DNA of 64,000 nucleotides from Bifidobacterium sp. ESL0784 (GTDB lineage: Bacteria > Actinomycetota > Actinomycetes > Actinomycetales > Bifidobacteriaceae). Below, one piece after another: positions 28,162 through 35,881 of this stretch. Numbering within the stretch: the first letter of the stretch is position 1; every line of letters begins with the position of its first letter. Made by a program: the position numbers and the translations under genes. Location of the stretch: NCBI RefSeq assembly GCF_029433295.1, contig NZ_JAQTHV010000001.1, forward strand, positions 1 through 64,000, given 5' to 3'. Below the pieces are notes generated by a model, which saw nothing but the letters and a program-made list of their open reading frames with translations, ran no database searches and was not told the origin of the DNA.

Positions 28162-28177
28162 GGCTATTGATAGGCTT

Positions 28178-29698
28178 TTATACCCACCCATTTTGCGTGC
28201 TGTTGTTTCGCTGCGGGACCAGCAACTTGACAATACGTTCCATGTCTTCCGGAGAGGAGAAGACTATTTCAATACGTCCACGCTTTTTATTGCCCTTGAT
28301 GGCAACTTTGGTATCGAAACGGTCCTCCAAAGTGTGCTGAATAGGTGACTGGGCCCATGGATTGTTCTGCTTGATCTTCTGCTTCGCGCTACCGTCTTTA
28401 CCACTGGTTTTCATTGCGACGATTTCTTCGGTGCTTCGTACGGAAAGGCCCTCGGCAATGATACGATTCGCCAGCTTTTCCATTTCCTCCTCATTAGGAA
28501 GGCCAAGCAGCGCCCTCGCGTGTCCAGCAGAAAGCACACCGGCAGCAACCTTCTTTTGTACCGAGAGCGGCAGATTGAGCAGACGCAGGGTATTGGCGAT
28601 TTGGGACCGCGACTTGGAAACGGACTTGGAAAGCTGTTCCTGTGTAAGTCCGAAATCTTGCATCATCTGCTGATATGCCGCGGACTCTTCCAGCGGATTT
28701 AAAGCCACACGATGCAGATTTTCAAGAAGAGCGTCACGAAGCATCTGATTATCGGAGGTGGTCTTCACAATCGCTGGAATCGATTTCAAACCGGCAAGAT
28801 GAGCCGCACGCCAGCGCCTCTCCCCCATGATCAGCTCATATTCGCTATCCATGTTCTGCTGCGAATGCCTGTTGATCACCCTATTGCCGGGCTCAACAGA
28901 ATTCGAGACTTTTTGATTTGCCGGACGTTTGCGCACCACAACCGGCTGCAACACCCCGACTTCCTTCAACGAAGCTGCGAGCTCTTTCAGCTCGTCCTCA
29001 TCAAAGATGGTTCTCGGCTGATTGGCATTGGGACCTATCTTGTCAAGGTCAAGTTCTACCAAGTATCCACCTTCGACGGGTCTCAACTCATTGGTATCAG
29101 TCTGGTTTACCTCTTTGCTTTCGGTGGGCTTCTTGGCGGAAGACTTGATCCCTTTATCGTTGTCCGTCAATTTTTCGGAACGATCTGTTTTTTTATCGGT
29201 CACGGATTTGTCTGTTTCATCGGTTTCCCCAGTGCCGACAGTCGCACCGAAGAACAAATCACTCGGATGCGCCATTCCTTCGCTTAACGAAGGCATAGCA
29301 ACACGTCTTCTGGATGAGTTTGATGATGTTTCACGTGAAACATTATTTCTCTTTGACTCGTTCTTTTTTTGCGTGCTGTTCTTCCTAGCCGAGGCTTTTG
29401 ATGATGTTTTGGCCGACTTCGAACTATTCGAAACCTTTTTGTTGGATGTTTCACGTGAAACATTCTTGTTTTCGTGCTTACTTGAAGTTTTTGAGGAAGG
29501 ACTTGCAGCCTTGTTGGTTAAAGATGCTTTCTTCCGAACAGATGTTTCACGTGAAACATTATCCGAAGAATCAAGCTTGGAAGATTGCTGAGAGGGTTCG
29601 GAAACCGAAGCGGAAACCGAAGCTGCCTTTTCCGACTCTCCTGGCAGAGTGGGGAACAGAGCACCGAGGCCTTTTCCTAATCGCGACTTTGATGCCAT
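28178..29698 (-). CDS. parB: Chromosome partitioning protein ParB
   Basis: A 506-residue CTP-dependent clamp that loads at parS and spreads on origin DNA. About 200 N-terminal residues are Lys/Ser/Thr-rich and probably disordered. The ParB/Srx CTPase domain (about 212-330) has the N-Q-P-R and G-E-R-R-W-R-A motifs, then the helix-turn-helix region (about 330-420) and the C-terminal dimerisation domain. Three parS sites lie inside the gene's disordered N-terminal part, each translated as N-V-S-R-E-T. It starts 1 nt after the parA stop, so translation is probably coupled. The usual length is 300-350 residues; the excess is the N-terminal extension. Confidence 0.96.
   Translation of the reverse strand: MASKSRLGKGLGALFPTLPGESEKAASVSASVSEPSQQSSKLDSSDNVSRETSVRKKASLTNKAASPSSKTSSKHENKNVSRETSNKKVSNSSKSAKTSSKASARKNSTQKKNESKRNNVSRETSSNSSRRRVAMPSLSEGMAHPSDLFFGATVGTGETDETDKSVTDKKTDRSEKLTDNDKGIKSSAKKPTESKEVNQTDTNELRPVEGGYLVELDLDKIGPNANQPRTIFDEDELKELAASLKEVGVLQPVVVRKRPANQKVSNSVEPGNRVINRHSQQNMDSEYELIMGERRWRAAHLAGLKSIPAIVKTTSDNQMLRDALLENLHRVALNPLEESAAYQQMMQDFGLTQEQLSKSVSKSRSQIANTLRLLNLPLSVQKKVAAGVLSAGHARALLGLPNEEEMEKLANRIIAEGLSVRSTEEIVAMKTSGKDGSAKQKIKQNNPWAQSPIQHTLEDRFDTKVAIKGNKKRGRIEIVFSSPEDMERIVKLLVPQRNNSTQNGWV
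29327..29342. other. parS: parS site 1 (inside parB)
   Basis: Exact 16-bp palindrome TGTTTCACGTGAAACA within the parB coding sequence. Confidence 0.95.
29447..29462. other. parS: parS site 2 (inside parB)
   Basis: Exact 16-bp parS palindrome, 120 bp from site 1 and in the same reading frame. Confidence 0.95.
29543..29558. other. parS: parS site 3 (inside parB)
   Basis: Exact 16-bp parS palindrome, 96 bp from site 2 and in the same reading frame. Confidence 0.95.
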
Positions 29699-29699
29699 A

Positions 29700-30647
29700 T
29701 CAGTTACTCCTCTGCTTTCTTTTCTCTAATGTCTTCAAGACTTGTGGCGACCGTCTCGCTATTTCCAATGCCGCCTCTCGGTACGAGACTGCTCCCGAAC
29801 CACGAGGATCATATTCGATGACCGTTTTGCCGAAGCTCGGGGCTTCCGAAATCTTCACTGACCTGGGAATGGTTGTCTGCAGAACGATATCTGGATAATG
29901 CTCTTTGACTTGGTCATATACTTCTTTGCTGAGCAACGTACGTTTGTCGAACATAGTGACAAGCATCGTCGAAACCAGCAAAGTCGAATTGTAGTGTTCC
30001 TGCACCAGACCTATGGTCTGAATCAATTGCTTCAAGCCTTCAAGCGCATAATATTCGGCCTGAATCGGGATCAATACCTCATTAACTGCACACATGGCAT
30101 TGATCACCAAAAGACCAAGGCTGGGAGGACAGTCAATGATGACATAGTCATAACGTTTTTTCGATGCCTGAGCGGACTCTTCCAGTGCCTCTTTGAGCAA
30201 ATCGTTCCGATTGCTCAAATCGGCCACTTCGAGCTCAGCCCCACTCAAGTCAATCGATGAAGGAATAACGTCCAACGTGGGAAATATCTCAGAAGTCTTT
30301 TTCACTTCATCGATAGATTTTCTGGATTCAAGTACATCGTAGACAGAAGGCTCACCCGTATTATGGTTCACCCCTAACGCAGTGGATGCATTGCCCTGAG
30401 GGTCCATGTCGATGACCAGAACCCGCTGTTTAGCCTGAGCCATAGAAGCAGCCAGATTAACTGTTGTGGTGGTCTTCCCCACCCCACCTTTTTGGTTGGC
30501 TACCGCAATGTAACGAGTTGCCTTGGGCTTCGGAAAACGAACCTTGTTCAGAGCGTCATAACGTGATGTAACCTCAGCCATCTCTGAGCCAAGGGAACCA
30601 CTGTTACTGCCGAAGATACGTCTGATTGTTTCCGAGGCAGATTCCAT
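29700..30647 (-). CDS. parA: Chromosome partitioning ATPase ParA (Soj)
   Basis: A 315-residue Walker-type ATPase that forms the gradient moving ParB-parS complexes. The deviant Walker A motif K-G-G-V-G-K-T-T lies at about 58-65, D-M-D-P-Q-G-N follows at about 88-94, and I-I-D-C-P-P lies near 175. About 45 residues precede the core. The ATG at 30647 is preferred because AGGGAG lies about nine bases before it; ATG 30653 or TTG 30656 are closer to that signal. It overlaps nothing but is only 1 nt from parB. The upstream 700 bp carries parS sites and DnaA boxes. Confidence 0.95.
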   Translation of the reverse strand: MESASETIRRIFGSNSGSLGSEMAEVTSRYDALNKVRFPKPKATRYIAVANQKGGVGKTTTTVNLAASMAQAKQRVLVIDMDPQGNASTALGVNHNTGEPSVYDVLESRKSIDEVKKTSEIFPTLDVIPSSIDLSGAELEVADLSNRNDLLKEALEESAQASKKRYDYVIIDCPPSLGLLVINAMCAVNEVLIPIQAEYYALEGLKQLIQTIGLVQEHYNSTLLVSTMLVTMFDKRTLLSKEVYDQVKEHYPDIVLQTTIPRSVKISEAPSFGKTVIEYDPRGSGAVSYREAALEIARRSPQVLKTLEKRKQRSN

Positions 30648-30767
30648 ATCCATCAACTCCCTACGACGATCCGCCGTAAATCACAGACTGTGGGATCAGC
30701 ACAGCAAATTCTTGTTCTAATTCTTCTAGTTTGGTCATTCGTATGGACAGATTCGGCATCTACACAC

Positions 30768-30928
30768 TTATCCACAGCGATGTGGATAAGTGTGCGTAAC
30801 TTTTGTGCACAAGTCCGTTGAATCGAAAATTTGTTCGTTTAAGCGTTGGAATTTAAGGAATACGACGAATTGAATGAAATACATTCGAAAATGTGGATAA
30901 CTTTCGAAAATCTCAAAATTGTGGATAA
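30768..30928. promoter_or_regulatory. Four exact DnaA boxes upstream of parA
   Basis: TTATCCACA at 30768 and TGTGGATAA at 30781, 30892 and 30920 lie in the parA 5' region. The first two form a tight inverted pair. The last lies 16 bp from a parS site. Confidence 0.8.
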
Positions 30929-30944
30929 CTTCGTTTCTACGCGA

Positions 30945-30960
30945 TGTTTCACGTGAAACA
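30945..30960. other. parS: parS site 4 (intergenic, upstream of parA)
   Basis: Exact 16-bp parS palindrome, about 300 bp upstream of parA. Confidence 0.95.
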
Positions 30961-31119
30961 AATTACAAATGATTCGATGCAAAAAAGAAGAAACTCTGAC
31001 AAATATATCCAGCTATATGAACGAATGGAATTTGTAAAAGTATGATGTTCAAAAACACTCGACAAATTTCATACCCAGTAAATTCCAACAAAACGTGTGC
31101 GTGCAATCTCACCCAGTAT

Positions 31120-31135
31120 TGTTTCACGTGAAACA
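31120..31135. other. parS: parS site 5 (intergenic)
   Basis: Exact 16-bp parS palindrome with symmetric flanks (ATTG...CAAT). Confidence 0.95.
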
Positions 31136-31299
31136 ATACTTGTGCCTCTTCACAAGTTATAAATTACAACAACAGTGTAATTTTGACATATGAAATCATT
31201 AAAACTTTTGATAGCGATCTATCAAATCCCTGAGCCTGATATAAATATTTCCAAAATCTATGAAAAAGTAAATCTGCTGGAAAATTGGAGAACTTAAAT

Positions 31300-31332
31300 A
31301 AAAAAGGAATGTTTCACGTGAAACATTCCTTT
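31300..31332 (-). terminator. parS: parS site 6 inside a 30-bp palindrome: likely rsmG terminator
   Basis: The exact parS core (31310-31325) is the centre of a perfect 30-bp palindrome (31303-31332). It begins 23 bases beyond the rsmG stop, and on the minus strand the stem runs into six T residues. It can serve as a ParB site and as an intrinsic terminator. Confidence 0.85.
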
Positions 31333-31355
31333 CGCCATCAATACATAGATTCGGT

Positions 31356-32042
31356 TTATTTTTTATCGACGATTACTGCGTGCGTAGGTTCAAAACCATC
31401 GGCTATTGGAGCTTCCAACACTTGCGGATTACGTCCTCCATTTTTTTGAATCTCTTTAGTAGCCTTACGCACTTCTGCAGGAGCCGAGCGACCCTTAAGG
31501 GCAATGAGCTGCCCTCCATGCTTTAGGAGAGGCAGGGTCCAACCACTAAGCTTGGTCATTGGCGCAACGGCCCTGCAGGTTACCACAGCAAAGGGGTGCA
31601 TGCCTTTATCGTGTTTGAGTTCCTTACTATATTCCTCTGCCCTGGCACGGACTACTTTCACGTTTCCAAGTTCAAGTTCGTCGACACATTCGTCAAGCCA
31701 TTCAACCCTACGCTCCATAGGTTCTATAAGAGTGATTTCATGGTCTGGCAAACAGGCTGCTACAACAATCCCCGGGAACCCGCCGCCACTGCCGATATCG
31801 GCAACCGTCTTGAACCGTTCACCATCGGTAGAAGACTCAATGAACGGTACGATGGCGGCAGAATTCAGAATATGACGTTCCCAGATAATATCGACATCTC
31901 TGGGACCGATGATGCCGCGTTCCTCGCCTTCTTTGGCGAGTTTATCTTTAAAAGCCTGCATCCTAGGGAAAACATCGCCAAACAAATCCTGCAATAGCGT
32001 AGACTTCTCTAGCTCTTCATCAATATGTATCTCTGCGTCCAT
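31356..32042 (-). CDS. rsmG: 16S rRNA (guanine-N7) methyltransferase RsmG
   Basis: A 228-residue SAM-dependent enzyme that methylates N7 of a conserved guanine in the 530 loop of 16S rRNA. The SAM motif [10 protein letters not shown] lies at about 88-97, with the family's W-E-R-H-I-L-N-S stretch upstream and R-A-E-E further on. Loss of RsmG gives low-level streptomycin resistance in other bacteria. AAGGG five bases before the ATG supports the start. It lies between jag and parA as in most actinobacteria; the parS-bearing palindrome follows it. Confidence 0.95.
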   Translation of the reverse strand: MDAEIHIDEELEKSTLLQDLFGDVFPRMQAFKDKLAKEGEERGIIGPRDVDIIWERHILNSAAIVPFIESSTDGERFKTVADIGSGGGFPGIVVAACLPDHEITLIEPMERRVEWLDECVDELELGNVKVVRARAEEYSKELKHDKGMHPFAVVTCRAVAPMTKLSGWTLPLLKHGGQLIALKGRSAPAEVRKATKEIQKNGGRNPQVLEAPIADGFEPTHAVIVDKK

Positions 32043-32420
32043 TTCAACCCTTATCTATCAAGAACAACTACTAAATCTATCAGAGACTTTGCACATGTTG
32101 TCGTGTGACTGTAGAGCTCGCTTCACTTCCCTATTCTAAAACCAGACTGAGCGTAACTTAAGACACGAATTGGCCCGGTTAATAAATAAAATCTCGACTA
32201 AAGTTTTCACTAGAAATTATCAACGACTCAGTGTAACTCTTAATGATTTTGGAACGATTAGGCACGTCCGAAGATAGAAACAATGAACCGCCAACGGCGA
32301 GAGAAGCCCCTTCCCTCGTCTCCCAGGTTACAAAAAAGGAAAAGCTCTCAAATCGAATTAAGTGTGATTACAATTCCGAAACAACTAAATGCCTATAAAC
32401 CAAGAATAACCAAGAAATCA
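32043..32420. other. Gene-free interval between jag and rsmG
   Basis: A 69-codon plus-strand ORF here (32283-32492) has no ribosome site and runs through a terminator hairpin, so it is not called. Nothing else is recognisable apart from the presumed rsmG promoter. Confidence 0.4.
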
Positions 32421-32453
32421 GCAAGGCCACGGCTGTATCAACCGTGGCCTTGC
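32421..32453 (-). terminator. Hairpin after jag
   Basis: Perfect 12-bp GC-rich stem (32421-32432 / 32442-32453), about 50 bp beyond the jag stop. The downstream U-tract is poor. Confidence 0.65.
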
Positions 32454-32505
32454 TATTATGCGACATACATGGGATGCGTTCAATCAGAATAGCGAACTGG
32501 CGGAA

Positions 32506-33144
32506 TCAACGCTCCTCTTCAGCATCATCATCCAGATCCTCATGATCCTCAACGGGCTCGCGATCATCGTCATCAACGATTGTTTCACGTGAAACATTCT
32601 CGACAACAGTATCCTCAAGCTCCTCATCATCGTCAAGGTCGTCTTCAGCGGAACGAGACTTCAGATAGATCGTAACATAACGATGCGGTTCCTCCCCGTG
32701 GGAACGCGACTTGAGTCCCTCTTCACGTACTAGATCATGGACGACCTTACGCTCAAAGGAATTCATCGGATCAAGATTCGTCGGTTCTCCGGTCTCACGG
32801 ACCTCGTCGATGACATCCAAAGCCAAATCACGCAGATGCTGACGGCGCTTCCTGAGGTAACCGTCGACGTCAAGAATTAGCCGGGACCTATCACCGGTCT
32901 TCTGTTGTACGGCCAAACGGGTCAGCAATTGTAATGCATCAACAACCTCGCCCTTGTGCCCTATGAGATTCTTGATGTCCTCATCGTCATCTGCAACAAT
33001 CTGAACCGTTGGGCGTCCATTACGTACCCCCATCTCGATATCGCCTTCATAATCCGCGATATCCAAAAGCCCTTCAAGATAGTCAGCGGCAATGTCAGCT
33101 TCGTCATTGAGCTGCTCGACCGTCTTTTCTTCATCACGCGACAT
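32506..33144 (-). CDS. jag: RNA-binding protein Jag/KhpB (KH + R3H)
   Basis: A 212-residue RNA-binding protein. The KH-like domain (about 35-110) carries I-G-H-K-G-E-V-V-D-A-L-Q and the R3H domain (about 115-165) the F-E-R-K-V-V-H type helix and H-R-Y-V. A C-terminal acidic tail of about 45 residues follows and includes N-V-S-R-E-T, which is the translation of a parS site. Jag is linked to YidC by synteny and regulates division and wall synthesis genes in other Gram-positives. ATG 33144 has AAGGAG six bases upstream; an in-frame TTG six bases earlier is rejected. Confidence 0.93.
   Translation of the reverse strand: MSRDEEKTVEQLNDEADIAADYLEGLLDIADYEGDIEMGVRNGRPTVQIVADDDEDIKNLIGHKGEVVDALQLLTRLAVQQKTGDRSRLILDVDGYLRKRRQHLRDLALDVIDEVRETGEPTNLDPMNSFERKVVHDLVREEGLKSRSHGEEPHRYVTIYLKSRSAEDDLDDDEELEDTVVENVSRETIVDDDDREPVEDHEDLDDDAEEER
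32581..32596. other. parS: parS site 7 (inside jag)
   Basis: Exact 16-bp parS palindrome in the codons for the acidic tail of Jag. Confidence 0.95.
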
Positions 33145-33243
33145 ATTCAACTCCTTTACCCGACTTATTGTCCTTAATTTTAAACCACACCCGACCCTGT
33201 ACGATATATGTATTACATAATCTTACAAGATCGGGTCTCCGCC

Positions 33244-34266
33244 TTACTTCTTCTTTTTGCGTTTGCGCTTCGGCTGTTCACGCTGGTAACCGTGCTCCTC
33301 GCGCATTTTCGCTTCCTCCTCGGCCTTCTTCAATGCCTCTTCCTCAAGCGACATCTCGCCGGCCTTTTCGCGGCGCTTGTTCTCTCTGGTGTGGTCGCGC
33401 TTCTTCTTCTCGTCGTCGGCGCGAGATCCCGGCGTCGGGAATTCACGCACCTGCCAGAGCGAACGCAGCATGTTGCAGATGTTGTTGGTGAGCCAGTAAA
33501 CCAGCACGGCGAACGGCATGGAGATTGCGGAGAAGATGTACATGAGCGGGAAGACCCAGGTCATCATCTGCTGCATTTTGTACTGCTGGCCTTCCATGGC
33601 GGAAGGCGGCAGGTTCTTGCGCATGTTGTTGAACTGCATGTACCACATCGCCAGGCACATCAGGACGGTAAAAATACCGATGACGACCTTGCCGGAGACG
33701 TCGGCCATGCCGAAGGTGTTGGAAATCTTCAGGCCGAAGAGGTGGGTATCCGCGAATTCCGCAGCGGTCGCCTTGTCGAAGGCGCCCAAAGCTGCACGAG
33801 AACCATGCGCGATATAAGGAATGGCCGAAAGCATGTAGAACATGCACATGAAGACCGGGCCCTGAATGACCATAGGCAGGCAGGAACCCATCGGGTTGAC
33901 CTTGTTGTCCTGGTAAAGCTTCATGGTCTCACGGCTCATGGCCTCTTTGCTGGCCTGGTCCGTTTTGCCCTTGTACTTCTTCTGGATGTGAATCATCTTG
34001 GGCTGCAGGGCCTGCATCTTGGTCATGGCCTTTATCTGCTTGACATACATCGGCAGGATGATGGCATGGACCACGAGCACGAGGAAGACGATGGCGAGAA
34101 TCCACGAAAGTCCCCTTGAGGGCAAGCCGATAATGGTCAGGAACTTGTGGAACCAGTACATGATCTCGGTCATCACCCATTCGACGGGTGTGAGGATCTT
34201 GTAGACCCAGCCGAACAAGCCACTGTCCAGAAGGAAGTGGTTGTAATCAGGATTGCTAAAGTTCAT
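33244..34266 (-). CDS. yidC: Membrane protein insertase YidC/Oxa1
   Basis: A 340-residue polytopic protein that inserts and folds membrane proteins with or without SecYEG. Five hydrophobic segments fall at about residues 35-65, 105-125 (weakly hydrophobic), 140-165, 180-205 and 225-255. The cytoplasmic loop after the first helix is basic and alpha-helical, and the C-terminal ~80 residues are Lys/Arg/Glu-rich, as in single-YidC actinobacteria. Its ATG shares a base with the yidD stop (TGATG), pointing to translational coupling. A 99-bp gap separates it from jag. Confidence 0.95.
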   Translation of the reverse strand: MNFSNPDYNHFLLDSGLFGWVYKILTPVEWVMTEIMYWFHKFLTIIGLPSRGLSWILAIVFLVLVVHAIILPMYVKQIKAMTKMQALQPKMIHIQKKYKGKTDQASKEAMSRETMKLYQDNKVNPMGSCLPMVIQGPVFMCMFYMLSAIPYIAHGSRAALGAFDKATAAEFADTHLFGLKISNTFGMADVSGKVVIGIFTVLMCLAMWYMQFNNMRKNLPPSAMEGQQYKMQQMMTWVFPLMYIFSAISMPFAVLVYWLTNNICNMLRSLWQVREFPTPGSRADDEKKKRDHTRENKRREKAGEMSLEEEALKKAEEEAKMREEHGYQREQPKRKRKKKK

Positions 34267-34808
34267 CAGGCCGTCTCCTTCACGTCTGAGGCCAATGGGG
34301 TCAGTCGCGGCTCTTCATGAGCTTTGGACCAGGAAAATCTATAGAAAATCGAATAGCGTTGGGGCACGTCGTCGATGCCGCCGTTACTCCAGGGCCGGCA
34401 ACGCAAGAGCCGCAGTACGGCAAGCAATCCGCCGCGTACAGCGCCGTATCGGGTCACGGCCTGGATGGCATAGTTGGAGCAGGAAGGATAATACTTGCAG
34501 CAGGGCGGGTTTCCGGCGGAGATATGAACCTGATACCAACGAACGACGGAAAGCATCGCGCGGGCGAACGCGGAATGCGATTGGTCGCCGGGAGTTGCCG
34601 GTACTCTTGTACCCGCGACAACAAGTGTGTTTCCAGTTTCTGTAACTTCCGAAACTTGCGGAACATACGAAGAGGCGGTCCGGCCGGCATTTAAAGCCGC
34701 CTGGCCTGTTTCACCCGTCTTTGCGGCCCACACTGTTCGATCCGGCGTCTTTGAAGGAGTGCAGGCATCTGATGCCAACCAGATTTTCGATATACTCGCC
34801 GCAGTCAT
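34266..34808 (-). CDS. yidD: Membrane protein insertion efficiency factor YidD, N-terminally extended
   Basis: A 180-residue protein. The YidD core (about 85-165) has the family signature: [15 protein letters not shown] and R-L-L-R-C-R-P-W. YidD helps insertion at YidC. The ~80 residues before the core have no match I can name and exceed the ~80-residue family norm. The ATG at 34808 overlaps the rnpA stop by 4 nt, which favours the long form, but an internal start near the core cannot be excluded. Confidence 0.88.
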   Translation of the reverse strand: MTAASISKIWLASDACTPSKTPDRTVWAAKTGETGQAALNAGRTASSYVPQVSEVTETGNTLVVAGTRVPATPGDQSHSAFARAMLSVVRWYQVHISAGNPPCCKYYPSCSNYAIQAVTRYGAVRGGLLAVLRLLRCRPWSNGGIDDVPQRYSIFYRFSWSKAHEEPRLTPLASDVKETA

Positions 34809-35320
34809 GATTGGCCGCCTTGGCGATTGGTTATCGGCTGCTCCTTATTCCGGTCTTTGCGCAACTTGCCGTTTTGGCAGGCCTTGCGACTGACCGCATC
34901 AAACAGCTCGCTGACCTGGGCATCCAAAGAGGAGAAATCAGCACGGGCTGCACTAGGCTTAGCGCGCATGACGATATCGCAATGTTGCGGCAGACGACTT
35001 TCGTGGGCTTTTGCCAAGACGCGGAACCGGCGCTTAACGTGATTGCGAGTCACGGCGTTGCCGACGTTTTTTGACACGGCAAGCCCAAGGCGCCGCTCCG
35101 GCATCTGCTGTCGGAGAGCGTCTGGGGATAGGCAACCACTTGTGGGTTCCATAGCCTTGCCAGTCGTTTCTGCTTGTGCTGCGGCGGTCTGACGGCCATC
35201 GGCATGAGCGCAACAAGAATCGTCGCACACCAAAAAATGCACGACGATATCCTTTTCAGTGACTTTTCTGCGACGCTTCAGCACCCGGACAAAATCACGA
35301 TGGCTTTTCAGCCGATCCAT
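34805..35320 (-). CDS. rnpA: Ribonuclease P protein component, with an internal insertion
   Basis: A 171-residue basic protein that assists RNase P RNA in 5' maturation of tRNA. The start (R-L-K-S-H-R-D-F), [15 protein letters not shown] and K-R-R-F-R motifs are intact. About 40 Ala/Gln/Cys-rich residues are inserted between the first beta-strand (about residue 35) and the R-L-G-L-A-V strand. The usual length is 110-125. It lies directly after rpmH, the conserved bacterial order, and overlaps yidD by 4 nt. Confidence 0.93.
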   Translation of the reverse strand: MDRLKSHRDFVRVLKRRRKVTEKDIVVHFLVCDDSCCAHADGRQTAAAQAETTGKAMEPTSGCLSPDALRQQMPERRLGLAVSKNVGNAVTRNHVKRRFRVLAKAHESRLPQHCDIVMRAKPSAARADFSSLDAQVSELFDAVSRKACQNGKLRKDRNKEQPITNRQGGQS

Positions 35321-35338
35321 GCCCCTGCCGCCGATTGA

Positions 35339-35473
35339 TCAGACAGCCAGGTTCTTGCGGCCCTTGGCACGACGGCGGTTCAGGACCGCGCGGCCGGCGC
35401 GGGTACGCATACGAGCGCGGAATCCGTGCTTCATGTGGCGACGGCGGTTGTTCGGTTGGAATGTCCTCTTCAT
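35339..35473 (-). CDS. rpmH: 50S ribosomal protein L34
   Basis: A 44-residue, strongly basic ribosomal protein beginning M-K-R-T-F-Q-P-N and ending with the family's G-R-K-N-L-A-V-like tail. GGGAG eight bases before the ATG fixes the start. It diverges from dnaA and opens the rpmH-rnpA-yidD-yidC-jag series. Confidence 0.97.
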   Translation of the reverse strand: MKRTFQPNNRRRHMKHGFRARMRTRAGRAVLNRRRAKGRKNLAV

Positions 35474-35521
35474 AATATTGCTCCCGGTTGTTTTTAGCCA
35501 TGCAAAGGCACGGCTCCTCAT

Positions 35522-35881
35522 GAGTCAAGCTCTACCAAAATACTCTTACCCCTAGTCTCAAGTCAAACCAAGCGAATTTCACCAGTTAAAATGTGGATAA
35601 CTTTTCGGCGTTCTTCACAATTACTCACATCGCCGATGCCATGCTTAAAAGGCCGGAGTTGCGCCGTTATCGCGCGAAAGTTATCCACAAATTACATTGA
35701 TGTTATTCACAATTCAATGTTTCCAACACGCAAGACGGTGGATAACTTCGAGACGTCAGAGTACATATAGATTATTGCATCGCTGAAGTCAGCAGTGTGG
35801 TGCCAGATTGAGCCGGGACTGACGCGATCGCCTTGGCATCGCTGCCGGAAACATAGAAAAGAACAATAGGAAAGAACCACT
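35522..35881. promoter_or_regulatory. oriC: rpmH-dnaA intergenic part of the origin region
   Basis: About 400 bp separate divergent rpmH and dnaA. Exact DnaA boxes lie at 35592 (TGTGGATAA) and 35691 (TTATCCACA), with one-mismatch boxes at 35703 and 35737. It should hold both promoters and allow DnaA autoregulation. Confidence 0.75.

Noticed and set aside
32283..32492. 69-codon plus-strand ORF between jag and rsmG
   Set aside because: No ribosome site, low-information protein, and it runs through the jag terminator hairpin.
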